This document shows positions 5,298 through 9,385 of a stretch of DNA of 9,385 nt, in pieces (the first letter of the stretch is position 1; every line of letters starts with the position of its first letter). The stretch comes from an uncultured Loktanella sp. (lineage in GTDB: Bacteria; Pseudomonadota; Alphaproteobacteria; Rhodobacterales; Rhodobacteraceae). The notes below the pieces were generated by a model. The model worked only from the letters and a program-made list of their open reading frames with translations. It was not told the origin of the DNA and ran no database searches. Made by a program: the position numbers and the translations under genes. The stretch spans positions 1-9,385 of the forward strand of contig CAJXTP010000102.1 of the NCBI GenBank assembly GCA_913061335.1, read 5' to 3'.

Positions 5298-5930
5298 ATG
5301 TTGCGTTATTTGACCGCCGAGCAATTGGCCGCATACCCGATTTTACGCGATACTATGCACCGCGATCGTGCCGCCCAGTTCCGCGACCGTCTTAAGTGGG
5401 ATGTGACCGTAGATGCTGACGGGTTCGAGCGCGATAAGTATGACGCCATCAACCCGCTTTATGTGATTTGGGAATTGCCGGATGGCCGCCACGGTGGATC
5501 AATGCGGTTTTTGCCGACCTCTGGACGTACGATGGTTCACGATCATTTCCCTTCGCTTTTGGGTGGCGCCGATGTGCGATCTGATCAGGTTTGGGAATGT
5601 ACCCGGTTTTGTATCGCGCAAGGTGCCGGCGCCCATGTTGCCGCAGCCTTGATGTTGGCAGGTGGAGAGCTGATGCGCGCCTTTGATTTGACCCATCTGT
5701 TGGGTGTTTTTGATGCCCGTATGGTCCGTATTTACGACATGATTGGGGCTGCCCCGGATGTTTTGGGCAGCAGTGGCACCGGACGTGATAAAATTTCGGT
5801 TGGATTGTGGGCATATCGCAGTAGCGACCGTGCCGCCGTGTTGCGCCGCGCGGGGGTGTCCGGCGCCGTGTCTGAGCATTGGTTTGAGCGGTCATTTGGG
5901 CACAAGGTAATACGCAGCATCGCTGCTTAA
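5298..5930 (+). CDS. luxI: LuxI-family acyl-homoserine-lactone synthase
   Basis: The 210-aa cytoplasmic enzyme makes an N-acyl-homoserine lactone from S-adenosylmethionine and an acyl donor (normally acyl-ACP). The invariant LuxI residues are in place and almost at canonical numbers: R24, F28 and W34 (RDRAAQFRDRLKW), D46 and D49 (ERDKYD), R70 (GSMRFLPT), E100 and R103 (WECTRF). The length is typical. The ATG at 5298 is chosen because AAGGA (5287-5291) lies 6 nt upstream; an in-frame TTG at 5283 would overlap that site. Thr/Ser at the position equivalent to 143, sometimes linked to 3-oxo chains, cannot be assigned by eye, so the acyl chain is unpredicted. It lies 109 bp after luxR in the same direction, with repeats and a candidate lux box between them, suggesting autoinduction. 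All key residues are present, so the enzyme should be active. Confidence 0.95.
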   Translation: MLRYLTAEQLAAYPILRDTMHRDRAAQFRDRLKWDVTVDADGFERDKYDAINPLYVIWELPDGRHGGSMRFLPTSGRTMVHDHFPSLLGGADVRSDQVWECTRFCIAQGAGAHVAAALMLAGGELMRAFDLTHLLGVFDARMVRIYDMIGAAPDVLGSSGTGRDKISVGLWAYRSSDRAAVLRRAGVSGAVSEHWFERSFGHKVIRSIAA

Positions 5931-5969
5931 CCGCTGGCAGGCCACGGGCTAGGCGGATACTGTGCAGCC

Positions 5970-7499
5970 ATGAGCACAACGCCACTTACATTCTCTGAGG
6001 ATCAGGCCGAAGCATGGGACAGCGTCGCCGCAGCCCTACGCCTGTCGGGCGTCGATCTGGACGACAGTCTGCTGATGCCGCCGCAGTCGGATACGTCATC
6101 TGTGATGGCCGTAATCGGCAAGGCAGGGTCGGGTAAAACCATGCTTTTGGCCCGCCTTTATAAGGCGTTAGAAGAGGCTGGCGTTGATATTATTTCGGGC
6201 GACTGGGAGGGCAAAAAGCGCAAAGACCGCCGGACCTTGGCCATTCTTGCGCCGACCAATAAGGCCGCGTCGGTTTTGCGTAACCACGGCGTGCCTGCCA
6301 CCACGATCCACCGGATTTTATACACACCGGTCTATGACCCCGAGTTTGAAAAAGTCGCTGAATGGTTGGCGGGGCAAGGCGAGCGCCCCGCTATTGAAGG
6401 GCTGACAGACATCGCGTTGGACCGCGCGTTTTCGTCGTTTCAAACACATAAATCTGTTCCCGCTGCGCTGGCTGCTGCGGGCTTGCGTGGGTCTGATTTC
6501 ATCACCGGATGGAAGCGCCGCGAAGAGCCGATGGATATCGGTTTTGTCGACGAAAGTTCCATGTTGGACGCCAAGCAATTTGCTGACCTACAAGAGATTT
6601 TCCCGACGCTTGTACTGTTTGGTGATCCCGCCCAATTGCCCCCCGTGCAGACATCCGGCGGTATGGTGTTCGATACGATGCCACCCGAGCGGGTGCAAAC
6701 TTTAAGCCGTGTGCACCGCCAAGATGCCGGTAGCCCGATCCTTGATCTGGCGCATGCATTGGCTGATCCGATGATCGATTTCTATGCGTTTGAAAGGCTG
6801 GTTGCAGAGGCCGCTGCCGTTGACGAACGTGTTGTGATGGCACAGCGGGTTGAGGCTGATTTGATGGCCCGCAGCCCTGTGCTGGTTTGGCGTAACGCCA
6901 CGCGTATTCGGTTGATCCATGCCTTTCGTGCCGCGTTTGACGCCCCGAAGGACGAGTTGTTGGCAGGTGAGCCGCTGATCTGCGACGGTATTGAATTGCC
7001 GATGAAGCATCGTAAAAAGCGTCTCGACCTAGAGGCCCGTGGTTTGATCAAGGGCGCGCAAGTCATCTACCTTGGACCTGGTCGCAAACCTGGATTTAGC
7101 CGTTTGCATGTCATGGGAGCCGAGGACCCGCAGGTCAGTGCCGCGTCGATTGTGAAGATCGAACAAGAAGGTGACGCAGAGCCGTTTATCCCGTTCGCCG
7201 CGAAGATGGGTGCCACGTTCTTGCATGGTGCTGCGGTGACGATCCACAAGGCCCAAGGTAGCCAGTGGGACACAGTGCAAGTGTTCGCGCCTGATATTGA
7301 GATCGCAGCTAAGATGGGCCGTGTGGAGGCCGGACAGCCGTTGTGGAAACGCCTTGCCTATGTTGCGATCACGCGCGCGGAAACACAGCTACGGTGGGTT
7401 GTGCGCAACCGTTTGGCGCGCCCAAGTATGCCGCTGTCTGTGGACGATTTACATGTCGCCCCCGTCGCGCTGGAACTAACGTCGCCAGAAGAAGACTAG
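5970..7499 (+). CDS. RecD-like ATP-dependent DNA helicase (superfamily 1B)
   Basis: The 509-aa cytoplasmic protein has all main SF1 helicase motifs: Walker A GKAGSGKT (50-57), Ia LAPTNKAA (93-100), II FVDESSM (192-198), III GDPAQLPPV (218-226), IV-like LSRVHRQ (245-251), V VTIHKAQGSQW (423-433) and VI AYVAITRAE (463-471). The spacing resembles RecD and the UvrD-like C-terminal (UvrD_C_2) arrangement. It lacks the long N-terminal domain of RecD2 and any nuclease motif, and no RecB or RecC gene is nearby. A basic, charged stretch (GDWEGKKRKDRR, 77-88) precedes motif Ia. It could act in DNA repair or replication-fork handling; the exact role is unknown. The start has only a weak upstream purine run. 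The gene lies 39 bp after luxI, so read-through from luxI is possible. Its TAG stop overlaps the stop of the opposing gene. Confidence 0.93.
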   Translation: MSTTPLTFSEDQAEAWDSVAAALRLSGVDLDDSLLMPPQSDTSSVMAVIGKAGSGKTMLLARLYKALEEAGVDIISGDWEGKKRKDRRTLAILAPTNKAASVLRNHGVPATTIHRILYTPVYDPEFEKVAEWLAGQGERPAIEGLTDIALDRAFSSFQTHKSVPAALAAAGLRGSDFITGWKRREEPMDIGFVDESSMLDAKQFADLQEIFPTLVLFGDPAQLPPVQTSGGMVFDTMPPERVQTLSRVHRQDAGSPILDLAHALADPMIDFYAFERLVAEAAAVDERVVMAQRVEADLMARSPVLVWRNATRIRLIHAFRAAFDAPKDELLAGEPLICDGIELPMKHRKKRLDLEARGLIKGAQVIYLGPGRKPGFSRLHVMGAEDPQVSAASIVKIEQEGDAEPFIPFAAKMGATFLHGAAVTIHKAQGSQWDTVQVFAPDIEIAAKMGRVEAGQPLWKRLAYVAITRAETQLRWVVRNRLARPSMPLSVDDLHVAPVALELTSPEED

Positions 7500-8245
7500 C
7501 GGCGGAAAAGGCCAAATACTGCTGACGCGCTCCAGCCTGCTGCGATCGCGATTGCGAGCGACATTAGGCCATAAAGAAATGCATTTTCGTGGGCGAGGTT
7601 GTAAAGCCAGCGTTCCATCCCAACTTTTTTCACAGGAATCGAGGTCTCGTATTCGTCGACCACATTGCCGTCACGGGTCAGGAAGATTTTGGCGACATAG
7701 AACCCTTCGGTGAGGTTCGCGGGCATCTGGATACGCGTCTGAAACAGGGTGTCGCGAGATATCGCAACTGCCCCTTCAAGCAGCTGATATTGGTCGTTTT
7801 CCGCCCGAATGCGCATTAATGCGCGCGCAAAGCTTTGGCTATCAAGCACATTGGTGCCGACGTGCCGGACGACTTGTGGGATTGTGATCCGGTTGATCAG
7901 ATCCTCGGATGGCCGCAGCACTTTGGATAAATCGGCGGACGATGCCACGGCATAGAATGATGGCGCGGCTGCAATTTCCACGTCGTCGACGTTGACCCAA
8001 ATGCCAAAACGCCGTTCTTTGCGCCGCACGGTGACGGGAATTTCAGGTCCTGCCACTGTGACGATAATTCCAAGGTTGCCCTCGGGGACAGGTGCGTCAC
8101 GCCGGATCGCGCCAAACAGAAGAATCTCGGACCCAACAAAGGTCGCGGTGATGTCGATTTCGTTTTGGCTGAGGCCAAGGATGATTTCTTCTTCGGCCTG
8201 TGCGGGCAGGGCCAAAAGCAACAGGAGGGATAAAAGACGCAGCAT
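7496..8245 (-). CDS. TIGR02186 / Alph_Pro_TM family exported membrane-anchored protein
   Basis: The 249-aa protein has a signal peptide (MLRLLSLLLLLALPAQA, likely cut after residue 17). A periplasmic beta-rich region (about 20-210) includes LGLSQNEIDITATFVGSEIL and FGIWVNVDDVEI. One C-terminal membrane helix (about 222-245) is followed by a short basic end, FRR. This arrangement and the text fit the alphaproteobacterial family of unknown function named TIGR02186 (Pfam Alph_Pro_TM). Its ATG overlaps the stop of the TSUP permease (TAATG), and GGGAGG (complement of 8252-8257) lies 6 nt upstream, so the two are co-translated. The pairing suggests the protein is a periplasmic partner of the transporter, but this is inferred. 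The stop codon overlaps that of the converging helicase gene. Confidence 0.88.
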   Translation of the reverse strand: MLRLLSLLLLLALPAQAEEEIILGLSQNEIDITATFVGSEILLFGAIRRDAPVPEGNLGIIVTVAGPEIPVTVRRKERRFGIWVNVDDVEIAAAPSFYAVASSADLSKVLRPSEDLINRITIPQVVRHVGTNVLDSQSFARALMRIRAENDQYQLLEGAVAISRDTLFQTRIQMPANLTEGFYVAKIFLTRDGNVVDEYETSIPVKKVGMERWLYNLAHENAFLYGLMSLAIAIAAGWSASAVFGLFRR

Positions 8246-9159
8246 TAGTGGCCTCCCTCGCCGAGTGAATAAAGTTCAATTGGTTCGATGAGCAGGTCCA
8301 AGCCCAGCTTAAAGCAGACAACAAGCACCATGACCGCAAGCCAGATGCGCAGTTGTTCTGCCTTCATCTTAACGCCGATGCGGGTGCCGATCTGTGCGCC
8401 GATGACACCGCCAACAAGCAGCAAAACCGCAAGTACGATGTCGACTGTAAAGTTGGTCGTTGCGTGCAGCATTGTGGTGAACGCGGTCACAAAGATGATC
8501 TGGAACAGCGATGTGCCCACGACCACTTTGGTCGGCATGCCGAGCAGGTAGATCATCGCGGGGACCATGATGAACCCGCCGCCGACACCCATGATGGCCG
8601 CCAAGATGCCCACAAGTACGCCGACGATCAGCGGTGGAATAACTGAGATATACAGTCCGGAAACTCGAAATTTCATTTTGAATGGCAGGTTGTGCAGCCA
8701 TGTGTGTTTGCGCCGCGTTGGCCGTCCGCCTGATGTCTTGGACTTGCGAATCGCGTTCCAGCTTTCGATGAACATCAGCCCGCCGATGATCCCGAGGAAC
8801 ACAACGTAGCAAAGTTTGACCAGCAGATCGACTTGACCCAGCGAGCGCAGATAGTTGAACACGATAACCCCGAGGGCCGCCCCAACAAGTCCGCCAATCA
8901 GCAGCACGGTGCCCATACGCAGGTCGACGGTTTTCCGTTTCAGGTGCGCGAGCACGCCAGAGAATGATGATGCAACGATTTGGTTTGCTTCAGTTGCCAC
9001 GGCCACTGCAGGGGGGATGCCTATAAAGAACAGCAGCGGTGTCATTAAGAACCCGCCGCCGACACCAAACATGCCCGATAAAACGCCCACGATTCCACCT
9101 AACCCGAGTAATAGGAAGGCGTTCACCGACACTTCGGCGATAGGAAGATAAATCTGCAT
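8245..9159 (-). CDS. TSUP family permease (TauE/SafE-like anion exporter)
   Basis: The 304-aa inner-membrane protein has about eight or more hydrophobic segments. The family's internal duplication is plain: GVLSGMFGVGGGFLMTP (25-41) and GILAAIMGVGGGFIMVP (184-200). A basic loop of about 35 residues (about 136-168, RKSKTSGGRPTRRKHTW) joins the halves. TSUP proteins move sulfite, sulfonates, sulfoacetate or other organic anions; no substrate can be read from this sequence. ATG at 9159 is preferred, with GGGA 6 nt upstream, over the in-frame TTG at 9174, which has no Shine-Dalgarno sequence. The stop TAA shares one base with the start of the TIGR02186 gene. The unit is preceded on the minus strand by a hairpin and the end of another gene. 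Confidence 0.92.
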   Translation of the reverse strand: MQIYLPIAEVSVNAFLLLGLGGIVGVLSGMFGVGGGFLMTPLLFFIGIPPAVAVATEANQIVASSFSGVLAHLKRKTVDLRMGTVLLIGGLVGAALGVIVFNYLRSLGQVDLLVKLCYVVFLGIIGGLMFIESWNAIRKSKTSGGRPTRRKHTWLHNLPFKMKFRVSGLYISVIPPLIVGVLVGILAAIMGVGGGFIMVPAMIYLLGMPTKVVVGTSLFQIIFVTAFTTMLHATTNFTVDIVLAVLLLVGGVIGAQIGTRIGVKMKAEQLRIWLAVMVLVVCFKLGLDLLIEPIELYSLGEGGH

Positions 9160-9233
9160 GAGCTGTCCCGGCAAGGTGTGAATGGCCGCTGAGTTGCACC
9201 AAAAACCTTTCGTAGCGGCATGTCAAACCCAAT

Positions 9234-9271
9234 GGGGCGAAAAATGCTGCAAATGCAGCATTTCCCGCCCC
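9234..9271. terminator. Long hairpin, possible terminator of the upstream minus-strand gene
   Basis: A 10-bp perfect inverted repeat, AAATGCTGCA-AA-TGCAGCATTT (9242-9263), sits inside a longer stem. GGGGCG (9234-9239) and CGCCCC (9266-9271) also pair, with two mismatched pairs between. On the minus strand the inner stem is followed by a run of five T (including the stem end), 30 bases after the stop of the gene at 9301. This fits a weak intrinsic terminator for that gene. The symmetry would also suit an operator for the TSUP gene, whose possible -35 (TTGACA, complement of 9221-9226) lies just downstream with no good -10. Confidence 0.5.
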
Positions 9272-9300
9272 TTTGGATATAACGTCTGTGTTTTCTGGCC

Positions 9301-9384
9301 TTAGCGTTCTTTGACGTATGGCTCTCCACCGGCGCGCGGTGGCACGGCCTTGCCGACAAAACCCGCAAGTATGATCACTGTTAG
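9301..9384 (-). CDS. C-terminal end of an unidentified protein (5' part outside window)
   Basis: Twenty-seven codons and a TAA stop (complement of 9301-9303) read LTVIILAGFVGKAV followed by PPRAGGEPYVKER. A hydrophobic helix followed by a short polar, basic tail looks like the C-terminus of a membrane protein. The frame is open to the window edge, and a hairpin follows the stop. It lies upstream of the TSUP permease on the same strand. The family cannot be recognised from so few residues, and the call rests on composition and context only. Confidence 0.5.
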   Translation of the reverse strand, partial: LTVIILAGFVGKAVPPRAGGEPYVKER

Positions 9385-9385
9385 G

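Noticed and set aside
4107..5300. Mobile element or genomic island boundary around luxRI
   Set aside because: There is no transposase, integrase, tRNA or long flanking repeat; the short repeats found are better explained as regulatory sites.
5283..5930. luxI starting at TTG 5283
   Set aside because: The TTG abuts the Shine-Dalgarno site AAGGA that serves ATG 5298, and numbering from 5298 puts R24, F28, W34 and R70 at canonical places.
5449..5985. 178-aa open frame on the minus strand across luxI
   Set aside because: It is antisense to luxI, which has all invariant residues, and has no domain resemblance or ribosome-binding site.
8369..8812. 147-aa open frame on the minus strand inside the TSUP gene
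   Set aside because: It is in an alternate frame of the permease, rich in Arg and His, with no supporting signals.
8245..9174. TSUP permease starting at TTG 9174
   Set aside because: There is no ribosome-binding site there; ATG 9159 has GGGA 6 nt upstream.

Overview
The window looks like an alphaproteobacterial chromosome fragment, most likely from a marine Rhodobacterales (Roseobacter-group) bacterium. The evidence is moderate-to-high GC, an ethylmalonyl-CoA pathway pair (ecm and ccr), a roseobacter-type luxR/luxI pair, and a TSUP permease paired with an Alph_Pro_TM/TIGR02186 protein. The species is not determinable by eye. The first 51 bases are not genomic: they are an Illumina P5/Nextera adapter (P5 tail, 8-base i5 index, Read 1 primer, transposon mosaic end). 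The contig was therefore left untrimmed, and the first gene is cut artificially.

Left part (52-4106): ethylmalonyl-CoA mutase (ecm, minus strand, N-terminal 335 residues only) is divergent from a PlsB-like membrane-anchored glycerophosphate acyltransferase. That gene is followed on the same strand by crotonyl-CoA carboxylase/reductase (ccr), which ends in a good intrinsic terminator. Ecm and Ccr act in the ethylmalonyl-CoA pathway of acetyl-CoA assimilation. Ccr makes ethylmalonyl-CoA from crotonyl-CoA, CO2 and NADPH; after epimerisation Ecm rearranges it to methylsuccinyl-CoA. ecm has a recognisable sigma-70-like promoter and a strong Shine-Dalgarno sequence.

Middle (4107-5930): an AT-rich control region with a GC-only hairpin, a perfect 14-bp palindrome and repeated TTAAC motifs leads into a three-gene quorum-sensing cassette. 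It holds a 71-aa unrecognised small protein with a perfect Shine-Dalgarno sequence, a LuxR-type acyl-homoserine-lactone receptor, and a LuxI-type synthase. The luxR gene overlaps the small gene by 50 bases and appears to begin at a CTG codon. A near-perfect 17-bp palindrome sits before luxI, where a lux box would be expected. LuxI makes the signal, LuxR senses it, and the small protein and shared control region make a self-contained signalling unit. I see no direct evidence that it controls the neighbouring carbon genes.

Right part (5970-9385): a RecD-like superfamily 1B DNA helicase runs toward a minus-strand operon, and the converging stop codons overlap in a shared CTAG. That operon holds a TSUP (TauE/SafE) permease translationally coupled (TAATG) to an exported, membrane-anchored TIGR02186 protein. 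Upstream of it are a hairpin and the last 27 codons of an unidentified protein. I found no tRNA, rRNA, CRISPR array, insertion sequence or transposase, and no gene-free stretch longer than 300 bases. The most interesting part is the small ORF-luxR-luxI cassette, with its non-canonical start and clustered repeats.
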